A DNA stretch of 64,000 nucleotides, taken from the NCBI RefSeq assembly GCF_002019855.1, contig NZ_CM007717.1, forward strand, positions 4,302,657-4,366,656, read 5' to 3'. The notes beneath the pieces were generated by a model. The model did no database searches. It was not told the DNA's origin and was given only the letters and a program-made list of their open reading frames with translations. The stretch is from Streptomyces antibioticus (lineage in GTDB: Bacteria; Actinomycetota; Actinomycetes; Streptomycetales; Streptomycetaceae). Shown here piece by piece: positions 54,377-64,000 of this stretch. Positions within the stretch are counted from its first letter, which is position 1. Each line of letters begins with the position of its first letter. Position numbers and translations under genes: made by a program.

Positions 54377-54941
54377 GGCCGGGGGCCTGGAGCCCGGTGA
54401 GGTGAGCCGGGGCCCGGAGACAGGGTCCGAGGGGGGACCCGGGAGGGGGACCGGGGCGGCCGTCGGGGGGCGGTCGCCCTGGGACGGGTGGGGTGAGGCG
54501 GGGCGCGGGTCGGGGCGGCCTGGGCCGGGGGAGCTAGGGGCAGAGGGCCGGGAAGGCTGGGGTCGGGGGACGGCTCAGCGGGCAGGCGCCCCTGTGCTTC
54601 TCCGCGTCCGGGCGACCCCCGGCTTCTCCGGGTCTATCCGCGTCTCTCAGGGGCTCCCCCGAGGCGCCCGCACCCTCCCGGGCGCCCCCGGCGCACTCGA
54701 CTCGCCCCGCCCGGGGACCTCTTGGGGAGCCCCGGGGTCGTACTCCGTCGTAGATCGACCGCTGACGAAGCCCGGCCCAATCGGGGCGAAAGCCGCGATG
54801 AACTGGGGCCTTGCTCCGATTCATGACCCCTGGGTCATCACACGGCACGATCCGCATTCCTATGATGGGCCCACGGCACCGCCGGCTGCTGCGACCAGGC
54901 GGCCCGAAGGTGCAGATGCGGCGCGATGGTGGAGGGGTCTG
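54353..54941. other. 589-bp non-coding region with operator-like palindrome
   Basis: GC-rich and partly G-run; no gene supported. The perfect 7-bp-arm palindrome ATGACCC-CT-GGGTCAT lies at 54823-54838. A TATGAT -10 candidate is at 54861-54866, so the palindrome would overlap its -35 zone. The phosphoesterase gene starts at 54942. Confidence 0.45.
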
Positions 54942-56030
54942 ATGACTCAGGGGGCCGGTCAGGGACCCGAGGTGGAGCGGACGGCGACGTTGCGCGACTT
55001 CCGGGTGCCCGCGTATGTCCACGAGACCGGTCCGTACGCCCAGGGCACGCCCCCCGGCAACGCCGCGCCGCCCGTCCACGACCCGCTGGACCCGCCGGCC
55101 GGCTACACCCCGACGCAGCGCGATCTGCCCGTCATCAACCGGGGTGACACGCTCCAGGTGACCGTCGACCCCGCGACCGCCCCGGCCCCGGCGCCCGTGC
55201 CCTCGACAGGACCGGGCCCGCTGTTCGTCGTCGGCGACGTGCACGGCTACCTCGAAGAGCTGATCGCCGCGCTCCGCGAGAAGGGCCTCATCGACGCCGC
55301 CGGACACTGGTGCGCCGGCACCGCCAGGCTCTGGTTCCTCGGCGACTTCACCGACCGCGGTCCGGACGGCATCGGCGTCATCGACCTCGTGATGCGCCTG
55401 TCCGCCGAGGCCGCCGCGTCCGGCGGCTACTGCAAGGCGCTCATGGGCAACCACGAACTGCTCCTGCTCGGCGCCAAGCGCTTCGGCGACACCCCCGTCA
55501 ACTCCGGGGCCGGCACCGCCACCTTCCAGGCGGCCTGGCTGCTCAACGGCGGCCAGAAGTACGACATGGACCGCCTCCAGGACCACCACCTGCAGTGGAT
55601 GGCCCGCCTCGACGCCGTCGAGGAGGTCGACGGACATCTCCTCGTGCACTCCGACACGACCGCCTACCTCGACTACGGCGACTCGATCGAGGCGGTCAAC
55701 GACACCGTGCGCGAGACGATCACGCGCAACGACGCGGACGAGGTGTGGGACCTGTTCCGCAAGTTCACCAAGCGGTTCTCCTTCCGCGACGAGGGGGGTG
55801 CAAACGCCGTCCGTTCCCTGCTCGATACGTACGGCGGCACCCGCATCGTTCACGGCCACAGCCCGATTCCCTACCTGCTGGGCGAAGTCGGCTCCGAGGA
55901 CGGCGAGGAACACCGCGACCCGGTGGTCGAAGGACCGCACGTCTACGCCGACGGCCTGGCCATCGCCATGGACGGCGGCGTCACGATGGCCGGGAAACTG
56001 CTGGTCCAGCAACTGCCCCTGGAAAGCTGA
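54942..56030 (+). CDS. metallophosphoesterase (calcineurin-like Ser/Thr phosphatase family)
   Basis: 362 residues. ATG after GGAGGGG. Residues 1-95 are a Pro-rich, low-complexity head. The phosphoesterase motifs are complete: GDVHGYLEEL (GDxHG), GDFTDRGPDG (GDxxDRG), MGNHELL (GNHE) and HGHSPIPY. The bimetallic active site suggests a protein or nucleotide phosphatase in the cytoplasm. Its neighbours, a two-TM protein and a TerD-vWA protein, recall the phosphoesterase-TerD stress modules of actinobacteria, but this is a loose association. Confidence 0.9.
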   Translation: MTQGAGQGPEVERTATLRDFRVPAYVHETGPYAQGTPPGNAAPPVHDPLDPPAGYTPTQRDLPVINRGDTLQVTVDPATAPAPAPVPSTGPGPLFVVGDVHGYLEELIAALREKGLIDAAGHWCAGTARLWFLGDFTDRGPDGIGVIDLVMRLSAEAAASGGYCKALMGNHELLLLGAKRFGDTPVNSGAGTATFQAAWLLNGGQKYDMDRLQDHHLQWMARLDAVEEVDGHLLVHSDTTAYLDYGDSIEAVNDTVRETITRNDADEVWDLFRKFTKRFSFRDEGGANAVRSLLDTYGGTRIVHGHSPIPYLLGEVGSEDGEEHRDPVVEGPHVYADGLAIAMDGGVTMAGKLLVQQLPLES

Positions 56031-56055
56031 GCGTTCCGGCGGCATATCCCGACGT

Positions 56056-56080
56056 CGCCGGGGCCTCGCCCGCCCCGGCG
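56056..56080 (+). terminator. terminator after the metallophosphoesterase gene
   Basis: CGCCGGGGC pairs with GCCCCGGCG (9 bp, 7-nt loop), 25 bp past the stop. Confidence 0.5.
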
Positions 56081-56266
56081 CCGCACTGGTCGAGGACGAC
56101 TCCGGGCCGGTGCCGACCGGCACGGGCCGACGGCCAATTTCGGCAAACCCCCTGTCACCCCGGGCCGTCGCCGCTCTACCATCGGACTATCCGTAGCAGG
56201 CTCCCCTCCGTTTCTGCCCGACGGCTCGTTGGCATGCGAGCCCCAAGCCCTACGGAGCATCGGGGG

Positions 56267-57145
56267 ATGCACATGAACAGCGTTCCGCAGCACCTGCTCA
56301 GCGAGGACCGCCAGGAGTACGAGCGGATCCTCGACGAGGCGCTGCGCTCCGCCCCACACCACCCGGAACTGGCCGCTGTGGGACAGCGGCTCAACACCGA
56401 ACAGCTACGCACCATGGCACTCAACGCCTCCGCGCTCATCACGGCGGCCGCGGCGACCGAGTACCAGCACTACGTCAAGGTCCGCGAGGAACTGCGCCAT
56501 CCGGCACCGCCCGCGTCGTCCTCGCACGAGTCCAGCTCCCCGGAACCGGCCACGGGCGCGATGGGCCTCGCCACCACCATGGGGGACGCCGCCCAGGCCG
56601 CCGAGGCCGCCGGCGCGGGGGCCGTCGCGATCGCCGCCGTCCTCACACCCGTCCTCGCCGGAACCGCCGCGGTGATCTTCCTGCTCGTCGGATACCTCCT
56701 CAAGGTGATCGCCCCCGAGCAGACGGTCGCCCAGGCCATGCTCAACGTCGGCTGGGCGTTCGGGGCGGTGGCCGCGGCAGCGATCCTCGTCGCCACCGTC
56801 GGACTGCTGCTCACCGCCCTGCGCAACCAGCCCTCCCTCACGGCGGGACCGTACGGGGAGCTGAGCGAGGAGGTCGCCCGGGCCAAGGACGCCTGGCGAG
56901 AAGCCGTCCTGGAACGCGGCATCGTCCCGTTCCTCCGCGAGGCCCTCGCCAACCCCGGTACGACGGCCCTCCTCCACCCCGACCCGGCCCCACCGGCCCC
57001 GACCGGCCGCCTGCCGAAGATCGGCTACGACCGGCCGGGGTTCAGCAGCCCCGACGACGGCCGGGCGGCGGGACCGCGCCCGAGCTTCAGCAGCCCGGAC
57101 TACACCAGCCCGGACTTCGGCGGCCCGGAACACCAGCCGGAATAG
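56267..57145 (+). CDS. two-TM membrane protein of unknown function
   Basis: 292 residues. An N-terminal helical soluble part (QHLLSEDRQEYERILDEALRSAPHHPELAAVG, about 1-85) and two close membrane segments (about 116-142, AVAIAAVLTPVLAGTAAVIFLLVGYLL, and 158-182). The cytoplasmic C-terminus carries SEEVARAKDAWREAVLERGI and ends in FSSPDYTSPDFGGPE repeats. ATG at 56267; an ATG two codons on is equally possible. No family recognised. Confidence 0.72.
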   Translation: MHMNSVPQHLLSEDRQEYERILDEALRSAPHHPELAAVGQRLNTEQLRTMALNASALITAAAATEYQHYVKVREELRHPAPPASSSHESSSPEPATGAMGLATTMGDAAQAAEAAGAGAVAIAAVLTPVLAGTAAVIFLLVGYLLKVIAPEQTVAQAMLNVGWAFGAVAAAAILVATVGLLLTALRNQPSLTAGPYGELSEEVARAKDAWREAVLERGIVPFLREALANPGTTALLHPDPAPPAPTGRLPKIGYDRPGFSSPDDGRAAGPRPSFSSPDYTSPDFGGPEHQPE

Positions 57146-57202
57146 GCACCCGGCTTGCGCCCCCCCGGGAACCCCCGGACGCGGGGCGCGCAAGCCGAGT
57201 GC
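57146..57202. terminator. bidirectional terminator between convergent genes
   Basis: CGGCTTGCGC (57151-57160) pairs perfectly with GCGCAAGCCG (57188-57197), extended by GCAC/GTGC outside a one-base mismatch. Confidence 0.6.
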
Positions 57203-57238
57203 GTGGGGCTTCAGGGCTCAGGTGGGGGGATCAAAGGA

Positions 57239-58681
57239 TCAGAGGATTCCCGCCCGGCCGGCGGCGGTGATCCAGGACGGGAACTCGGACAGCAGCCGGT
57301 CGTACAACTCCTGGTCCGGTACGGTCCTGATGTCGTCGACCGCGAAGAAGCCCACGTTGTCGACGCGACGGCCGGGCAGCCGGTCGAAGCGTTCCAGGAC
57401 GCCGTAGTTGGAGCGGCCGAGGCCCACGAACTGCCAGAAAATCGGCTCCTCGACCGCCTCTCGCAGCTCCCGCTCGATCGCCGCGTCGCGGTAGACCCCG
57501 CCGTCGGAGAAGAACAGCACCAGGGTCGGTACCGGCGCGGGCGTCTCCCGCACATACGCCCTGACCTCGGCGATCGCCTTCTGCTCCTCGTTCTGGATAC
57601 CGACCGCGCGCATGTCGACCTGCCCGGGTTCCAGCCCCTTCCGCGGCTTCTTGCTCCGCCGGAACAGGCTGATCTCGCCCACGCGCACATGCAGACGCAG
57701 CCACTCGGGCAGCTCGCCCAGCCGCAGGTCCGGGAGACGGGCGGCATTGCTGGCGAACGTCCACGCCTGCATCTCCCCGTCGTCATCGAGCTGCGCCGCC
57801 ACGGCCGCCATGCGCTCCACGACGTCCGCGACCACGCCGCCCGAGTACAGGAACGACATCGAGCCGGACGCGTCCAGCACGAGGATGACCCGCGCGGTCA
57901 CCCCCGCCGCGCCTCGCTTGCTGAGACTTACGGCGACCTGCTCCTTGCGCAACGACAGCCGCTTGCGCATGTCGACGGGGAGCTGTTCCTCGCCCTTGGT
58001 GAGACGGGGGCGGGGCCCGGAGGGCGACGGCGCTGGAGGGACGGGTGGAGTGTTCGGGACGGTTGGAGTGTTCGGCACGGGCGGAGTCTGGGGGACGGGA
58101 GGCGCATAGGTGGCCGTGACTGATGGCGTGGCAGCCGCGGCGGACGGCTCCTCGTCCACGCTGATCCCGAAGTCCGTGGCCAGCCCGGCGAGTCCGGACG
58201 CGTACCCCTGGCCGACCGCGCGGAACTTCCAGCGCCCCTGCCGCAGATACAGCTCGCCGCCGATGAACGCCGTCTCCGAGTCCGCCTGCATCTCGAAGCG
58301 GGCCAACTCGCCCTGACCGCCCGCGTCGAGAAGCCGAAGCGTCAGCCCGTCCACCTGCCCGAAGGTGCCACCGTCGGCCGAAGCTCCCAGCACCACCCGC
58401 GCGATACCGCTCTCCAGCGCTCCCAGGTCCACCTGGACGGTGTCGGTCATGACCCCGCCGACGTCCTGTTTGCCGAGATGGGTCACGGCCCCGGAGGTGT
58501 GCCGCGGCTGGTTGTAGAAGACGAAGTCCCCGTCGTCACGCACGCGCCCGGCCTCGGTGAGCAGCAGCGCGGACGCGTCGACGTCCGGCCCACCCCCCTT
58601 CACGGCCCAACTGAGTTCCGCCCGCACCACAGCCGCGTCGACCGGCAGATTGGCACCCTTGCTCATGGCTCCCGCTGTCAT
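57239..58681 (-). CDS. TerD-domain protein fused to a von Willebrand A domain
   Basis: 480 residues. The TerD fold (about 1-175) includes LSWAVKGGGPDVDASALLLTE and DDGDFVFYNQPRHTSGAVTH, with the acidic calcium sites of tellurium-resistance proteins. A linker of VPNTP-type units (about 200-235) follows. The vWA domain (about 270-480) has the MIDAS motif DASGSM and a late Thr/Asp pair (FFSDGGV). Presumed to assemble chemical-stress complexes at the membrane. The start ATG at 58681 is followed by another at 58666. No terA, terB, terZ or toxin is nearby. Confidence 0.85.
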   Translation of the reverse strand: MTAGAMSKGANLPVDAAVVRAELSWAVKGGGPDVDASALLLTEAGRVRDDGDFVFYNQPRHTSGAVTHLGKQDVGGVMTDTVQVDLGALESGIARVVLGASADGGTFGQVDGLTLRLLDAGGQGELARFEMQADSETAFIGGELYLRQGRWKFRAVGQGYASGLAGLATDFGISVDEEPSAAAATPSVTATYAPPVPQTPPVPNTPTVPNTPPVPPAPSPSGPRPRLTKGEEQLPVDMRKRLSLRKEQVAVSLSKRGAAGVTARVILVLDASGSMSFLYSGGVVADVVERMAAVAAQLDDDGEMQAWTFASNAARLPDLRLGELPEWLRLHVRVGEISLFRRSKKPRKGLEPGQVDMRAVGIQNEEQKAIAEVRAYVRETPAPVPTLVLFFSDGGVYRDAAIERELREAVEEPIFWQFVGLGRSNYGVLERFDRLPGRRVDNVGFFAVDDIRTVPDQELYDRLLSEFPSWITAAGRAGIL

Positions 58682-58751
58682 ACCCCCAGTCTGCCGACCC
58701 GACAGCCCCGGGCAACCACCTCACACAAGCCGCTTCCGTCCCAGCACTGCG

Positions 58752-58789
58752 CTGCTCTCGGGAGGTGTCGCTCCACCTCCCGAGAGCAG
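58752..58789 (-). terminator. terminator of thiC
   Basis: 16-bp perfect stem (arm CTGCTCTCGGGAGGTG) with a 6-nt loop, 19 bp beyond the thiC stop. Confidence 0.8.
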
Positions 58790-58807
58790 GCAGCGAACCG
58801 ACGACCG

Positions 58808-60616
<1,809 letters not shown>

Positions 60617-60689
60617 GAGACCTACTCCCTACGCCGGCATTACCCGGTAACAGGTTCGGCGGTCGACGCAGCGGCTACCGTTCACCGAT

Positions 60690-60703
60690 GTTTCATGTGA
60701 AAC
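60690..60703. other. parS-like site within the TPP riboswitch (thiC-proximal)
   Basis: GTTTCATGTGAAAC, one mismatch from consensus at the centre. Confidence 0.75.
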
Positions 60704-60721
60704 ATCACTCAGCGAAGTGAC

Positions 60722-60735
60722 GTTCCACGTGAAAC
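60722..60735. other. parS-like site within the TPP riboswitch (distal)
   Basis: GTTCCACGTGAAAC, one mismatch, 18 bp from the other copy. Both lie between the CTGAGA and GAACCTG blocks of the aptamer. Confidence 0.8.
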
Positions 60736-60868
60736 ATCGCGAAGACGGAGGTCAGCGCCCTCTCAGCCCGGTGCTCCGAGCTCCCGCGTGTGCAAAGGTG
60801 GCTCCACGCTAGCGTCAATTCGGGCGCGGTGAACAGAGGGCCCCTTTCGTTCTTGCGATGATCGGTCG

Positions 60869-62950
60869 GTGACCTCGACACCCCAGCCCCCGTACTCACC
60901 CGAGCCACCGCGCAGGCCCGGCACCGGCGGCGGCCCCGGCAACGGCCCGGGCCGTGCCGCTGGAGACGACCGCGATTTCAGCCACGGGGGCGAGCCCGGT
61001 GGTGGGTTCGACCGTGGCGGGCTGGGGCCGAGGCCCGGGCCGGGGTACGGCGGCGGCGCACCGGCGGGGCAGGGGCGCGGGCCTGGTTCTGGTGGACCGG
61101 GACCGAGCACTGGCGCCCAACGACCCGTGCCTGCGCACCAGCGGCCGGATCTCGGAGGTCCTCGGCGCAATCCTGAAGGGCAGGGGCCTGCGCAGGGGCC
61201 CGGTCAAAGGCGGGGACAAGGGCCGGGCCAGGGGCAAGGACAGGGCCAAGGGCACGGGCAGCGGCCCGGTGGGCCGCCATCCGGGCAGGGGCAGCCCCAG
61301 GGTCCCGCTCCCGGCCCAGGGAGCGGCTACGGCTACGACCGCCCCGGCCCGAGGTCTGGCCCCGCCCCCGGCGCCCCCTACGGACAACGGGGCTTCGACC
61401 ACCGGCAGGGCCACGGCCCCGAACCCGACCAGGGGCACGGGCACGAGCACGAGCACGAGCACGGACACGGCTACGACCACAGCCACGACCCCGACGACGG
61501 CCCCACCGACGAATCCGACAGCGGACACGGCCACGACAGCGGTCATGACGGCCACGGAGGCGGTCACGGTGGCGGACATGGCCCCGGCAACGGCCACGGT
61601 TCCGGCGGCGGCCACGGCCACTCGCACAGCCACAGCCACGGCCCCGCCGCCCCCGTCTCCAAGCACCTGCGCAAGGTCATCGGGGCGATCCTGATCCCCT
61701 TCGCCGGGGCGGTGCTCGTCGGTCTCGCACTGCTGTGGCCGGGCGGCGCCCCGGCGCACGAGCGCACCGGTGTCGGCTTCGACCGGCAGACCCAGCACGC
61801 CACGGTCACCCAGGTCGTGAGCGTGAGCTGCTCGTCGGTGAACGCCTCGGGCGGTACACCGACCGGTGACACCTCCACCGCCGAGGGCTCCTCGGCCGTG
61901 CAGCAGGCGAACGGGACGTGCAAGAAGGCCACGATCCGTGTGGACACCGGCAAGGACAAGGGCCGTACGTTCACCGAGATCGTCCAGCCGGACCAGTCAC
62001 GGCAGTTGCACGAGGGCGAGCAGGTCATCGTCGCCTACGAGCCCTCGGCGCCGCGGGACCTCCAGTACTCGGTGACCGATGTGAACCGCCGGGTGCCGCT
62101 GGCGGTGCTCGCGCTGATCTTCGCGGTCGCCGTCGTACTCGTGGGCCGACTGCGAGGCGTCATGGCCCTGGTGGCGCTCGCGATCAGCTTCCTCATCCTG
62201 AACTTCTTCATCCTGCCGGCGATCCTGGAGGGGTCGAACCCGCTGGTCGTGGCGGTGGTGGGATCCAGCGCGATCATGCTGATCGCCCTGTATCTGTGTC
62301 ACGGGCTATCGGCACGCACGTCTGTCGCCGTGCTCGGCACGCTGATCTCGCTGCTGCTGATCGGTGTTCTGGGCTCGGTCTTCATCGACTGGGCGGGGCT
62401 CACCGGCAACACGGACGACAACACCGGGCTGATCCACGGCCTGTACCCGTCGATCGACATGAGCGGTCTGCTGCTCGCGGGCATCATCATCGGCTCGCTC
62501 GGTGTGCTCGACGACGTCACGGTCACCCAGACCTCGGCGGTCTGGGAGCTGCACGAGGCCAACCCCGCGATGGGCTGGCGCGGACTGTACCGGGCCGGCA
62601 TCCGCATCGGCCGCGACCACATCGCGTCCGTGGTCAACACCCTCGTCCTCGCCTACGCCGGCGCCGCGCTGCCGCTCCTGCTGCTGTTCTCGATCGCGCA
62701 GAGCAGCGTCGGCACGGTCGCCAACAGCGAGTTGGTGGCGGAGGAGATCGTGCGCACGCTGGTGGGCTCGATCGGCCTGGTCGCGTCCGTGCCGGTCACC
62801 ACGGCCCTCGCCGCGCTCGTGGTGGCGGCCGATCGCCCGGACCCCGGAACGGCCGGCGCGGCCCAGGCCAAGCAGTCCCAGACCCCGACACAGCCCCAGA
62901 CTCCGCCCCGCAGCACCGGCAGCGGAAGAGGCAGGCGCCGCAAGCGCTGA
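60869..62950 (+). CDS. YibE/F-like membrane protein with a very long Gly/His-rich N-terminus
   Basis: 693 residues. Residues ~1-260 are Gly/Pro/Gln/His-rich and include GHEHEHEHGHGYDHSHD and GGGHGHSHSHSHG, plausible Zn/Cu/Ni binders. One membrane segment at ~265-285 (VIGAILIPFAGAVLVGLALLW), an extracytoplasmic beta part with two Cys (VSVSCSSVN, NGTCKKATI), then the YibE/F core of six or seven segments beginning VPLAVLALIFAVAVVLVG and containing DMSGLLLAGIIIGSLGVLDDVTVTQ. Transporter-like, function unknown. GTG start. Divergent from thiC; its 5' end is 79 bp from the riboswitch. Confidence 0.85.
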   Translation: MTSTPQPPYSPEPPRRPGTGGGPGNGPGRAAGDDRDFSHGGEPGGGFDRGGLGPRPGPGYGGGAPAGQGRGPGSGGPGPSTGAQRPVPAHQRPDLGGPRRNPEGQGPAQGPGQRRGQGPGQGQGQGQGHGQRPGGPPSGQGQPQGPAPGPGSGYGYDRPGPRSGPAPGAPYGQRGFDHRQGHGPEPDQGHGHEHEHEHGHGYDHSHDPDDGPTDESDSGHGHDSGHDGHGGGHGGGHGPGNGHGSGGGHGHSHSHSHGPAAPVSKHLRKVIGAILIPFAGAVLVGLALLWPGGAPAHERTGVGFDRQTQHATVTQVVSVSCSSVNASGGTPTGDTSTAEGSSAVQQANGTCKKATIRVDTGKDKGRTFTEIVQPDQSRQLHEGEQVIVAYEPSAPRDLQYSVTDVNRRVPLAVLALIFAVAVVLVGRLRGVMALVALAISFLILNFFILPAILEGSNPLVVAVVGSSAIMLIALYLCHGLSARTSVAVLGTLISLLLIGVLGSVFIDWAGLTGNTDDNTGLIHGLYPSIDMSGLLLAGIIIGSLGVLDDVTVTQTSAVWELHEANPAMGWRGLYRAGIRIGRDHIASVVNTLVLAYAGAALPLLLLFSIAQSSVGTVANSELVAEEIVRTLVGSIGLVASVPVTTALAALVVAADRPDPGTAGAAQAKQSQTPTQPQTPPRSTGSGRGRRRKR

Positions 62951-62957
62951 AACGCCG

Positions 62958-62996
62958 GGCGCACGAGCACCGGAAACCCCGGCCCCCTCGTGCGCC
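62958..62996 (+). terminator. terminator of the YibE/F gene
   Basis: GGCGCACGAG pairs with CTCGTGCGCC (10-bp stem, 19-nt loop), 7 bp past the stop. Confidence 0.6.
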
Positions 62997-63164
62997 TCGC
63001 GCTTCAGTCTGACGCCCCCCACCCCTGACTCAAGCTCAAAGTCCTGCTCCCCACCAAGCCCACCCCACCCACTCCGCCCCCACCCATCGCCCCACCCCGC
63101 AGAAGCGTTCCTTCTCAACCCCACCCCATGGCGAAGCGTTCCGCCTCCCCTCGGCGCCCGCGTC

Positions 63165-63572
63165 TCAGCCCGCGCTCTGCTCCTCCGCCAGGATCCGGTC
63201 CAGCGCCTCGTCCAGATGCGCGTCGAAGTCGGCGAGCGCACCCTCCTGGCCCAGCGGGACCAGCTTGTCCGTGCGGTCGAGGAACGCCACCAGCGGTGCC
63301 GCCGAGGAACGGAACAGCGCCTGGTCGCCGCCGACCTGAAGCCGGATCAGCACCTCGCCCAGCACATCGGGATCGACCGGCGAGACCCGCACATCCCCCT
63401 CGCCGCACGCCCTGCCCACCCCGTCGATGAGCAGCTCACGGCCGAACGCCCAGGTCACCGGGGCATCACCGGGAAGGTGGAAGGTGAGCCGTACGGCATA
63501 GGGATCGTGGGCCTTGTAGCTCAGCTCCACCGGGATGCGGAACGAGAGTTCCTCGGACACGAGGAAGCTCAT
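63165..63572 (-). CDS. ssgA: SsgA, sporulation septum-site activator
   Basis: 135 residues from the ATG giving MSFLVSEELSFRIPVEL; AGAGG lies five bases upstream. Two adjacent ATG codons are present, and a start 13 codons further up has no ribosome site. Family features: DPYAVRLTFHLPGDAPVTWAFGRELL, RLQVGGDQALFRSSAAPLVAFLDRTDKLVPLGQE. SsgA and paralogues place FtsZ/septa and cell-wall machinery during sporulation; SsgA acts with SsgB. It lies directly downstream of ssgR on the same strand. Confidence 0.95.
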   Translation of the reverse strand: MSFLVSEELSFRIPVELSYKAHDPYAVRLTFHLPGDAPVTWAFGRELLIDGVGRACGEGDVRVSPVDPDVLGEVLIRLQVGGDQALFRSSAAPLVAFLDRTDKLVPLGQEGALADFDAHLDEALDRILAEEQSAG

Positions 63573-63720
63573 CATGACCTCTGCCTGTACCGCCTGTACG
63601 GACTCGCGCATCGCCCTACCCCGTCATCTGCCGTCATCTGCCATCGACTGGCCGGGAATCAACCCCTGACACTGCGGGTATCTTGCTGAACGTACACGAC
63701 AGATCACAAGGAGTGAGTTT

Positions 63721-64000
63721 TCAGATACTGATAGAGATCGCGATTGACCCCAACTTGCGCGCGATCTCGCTCTGAAGCTGTCGGGCCGCCGGAAGCAAAC
63801 GGTCGGCATGGCGGGCGGGCAGGGAAATGGCCAGTGTCGCCGCCGTGGTGCCCACCGTGATCGGGATCGCGGCGCACACCGTCCCCAGTGCGTACTCCTG
63901 TCGTTCGACGACCGGTTCCATCCGTCGCGTCCTTTCCAGCCGTCGCAGAAGGCTGGTGTCGTCACGCACCGTGTACGGCGTGATCGACTGAACCGGGTAG
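63721..64000 (-). CDS. ssgR: SsgR, IclR-family activator of ssgA (C-terminal part only)
   Basis: The 3' 92 codons are visible, starting in the window as YPVQSITPYTVRDDTS; the N-terminus and helix-turn-helix lie beyond the right edge. The visible part belongs to the IclR effector domain (ERQEYALGTVCAAIPITVGTTAATLAISLPA, then LLPAARQLQSEIARKLGSIAISI). In S. coelicolor SsgR is needed for ssgA transcription (from memory). The 148 bp to the ssgA start presumably holds the ssgA promoter. Confidence 0.9.
   Translation of the reverse strand, partial: YPVQSITPYTVRDDTSLLRRLERTRRMEPVVERQEYALGTVCAAIPITVGTTAATLAISLPARHADRLLPAARQLQSEIARKLGSIAISISI

Larger units (their letters stand above)
60621..60790 (-). 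ncRNA. TPP riboswitch (THI element) of thiC, with a parS-bearing insertion
   Basis: Read on the minus strand: CACGCGGGAGC at the 5' end, GGGCTGAGAGGGC (pyrimidine-sensing CTGAGA at 60761-60766), then 103 nt of variable sequence, GAACCTG at 60651-60657, CCGGGTAATGCCGG and GTAGGGAG at the 3' end. These are the conserved blocks of the thiamine pyrophosphate aptamer. The variable part normally holds a short facultative stem; here it contains two parS-like 14-mers. The final block includes the ribosome site of thiC. Confidence 0.92.

Noticed and set aside
60705..60735. Short leader ORF starting MFHV in the thiC leader
   Set aside because: Its codons are simply the parS-like sequence read through; no ribosome site and no conserved peptide.

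Overview
The window is high-GC actinobacterial DNA with the codon use, GTG starts and gene content of a Streptomyces chromosome. Diagnostic markers are ssgR/ssgA (sporulation septum control), a CydAB plus fused CydDC oxidase operon under a Rex-type operator, the dtpA/sco/ecuC copper locus, TTA (bldA-type) leucine codons, several ATP-binding anti-sigma-like regulators and a PP2C phosphatase. Gene order resembles the conserved Streptomyces core close to oriC, read in inverted orientation relative to the usual S. coelicolor numbering. Six parS-like sites and three clusters of DnaA boxes support an origin-proximal position. There is no phage, transposase, integrase or CRISPR array.

Layout. 1-8.5 kb: C-terminal part of a receiver-domain protein, a TetR/MFS divergent pair with two operators, an acyl-CoA synthetase, a SigE-family sigma factor, and a three-gene MaoC-DUF35 / MaoC / thiolase-like cassette resembling ChsH2-ChsH1-Ltp2. 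8.7-12.6 kb: small secreted protein, a primase-polymerase domain protein, a lipoprotein, a DUF4265-like protein and a low-GC patch with a broken orphan membrane gene beside tRNA-Ser(UGA). 12.6-23.3 kb: HtrA-like protease, glycerophosphodiesterase, ATP-binding regulators, a SEC-C protein, a second primase-polymerase-like protein, a PP2C phosphatase and Xaa-Pro aminopeptidase. 23.5-29.9 kb: extracytoplasmic copper handling (Met/His-rich membrane protein, YcnI, Sco1, PCu(A)C chaperone, CopC-CopD, Tat-exported DyP peroxidase). 30-34.2 kb: pheA, serS, a HAD phosphatase, a small membrane protein and tRNA-Ser(GCU). 34.4-38.3 kb: two stacked ABC ATPase/permease pairs. 38.5-44.3 kb: M24 protein, alpha/beta-hydrolase-SDR fusion, KptA, an F420-type oxidoreductase and a HAD phosphatase. 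44.3-54.4 kb: M23 peptidase, cydA-cydB-cydDC, an aminotransferase and a LacI regulator. 54.9-64 kb: metallophosphoesterase, a membrane protein, TerD-vWA protein, thiC behind a TPP riboswitch, a His-rich YibE/F protein, ssgA and the end of ssgR.

Most striking observations: two parS-like sites lie inside the variable stem region of the thiC TPP riboswitch, so a centromere element and an RNA regulatory element share the same DNA. A perfect parS abuts the cydDC start codon, and another parS-like site lies inside dtpA coding sequence. Three DnaA-box clusters lie outside oriC. A TTA codon falls at residue 6 of the PP2C phosphatase and another lies in the LacI regulator. All function calls come from reading the sequence by eye; no searches were run.
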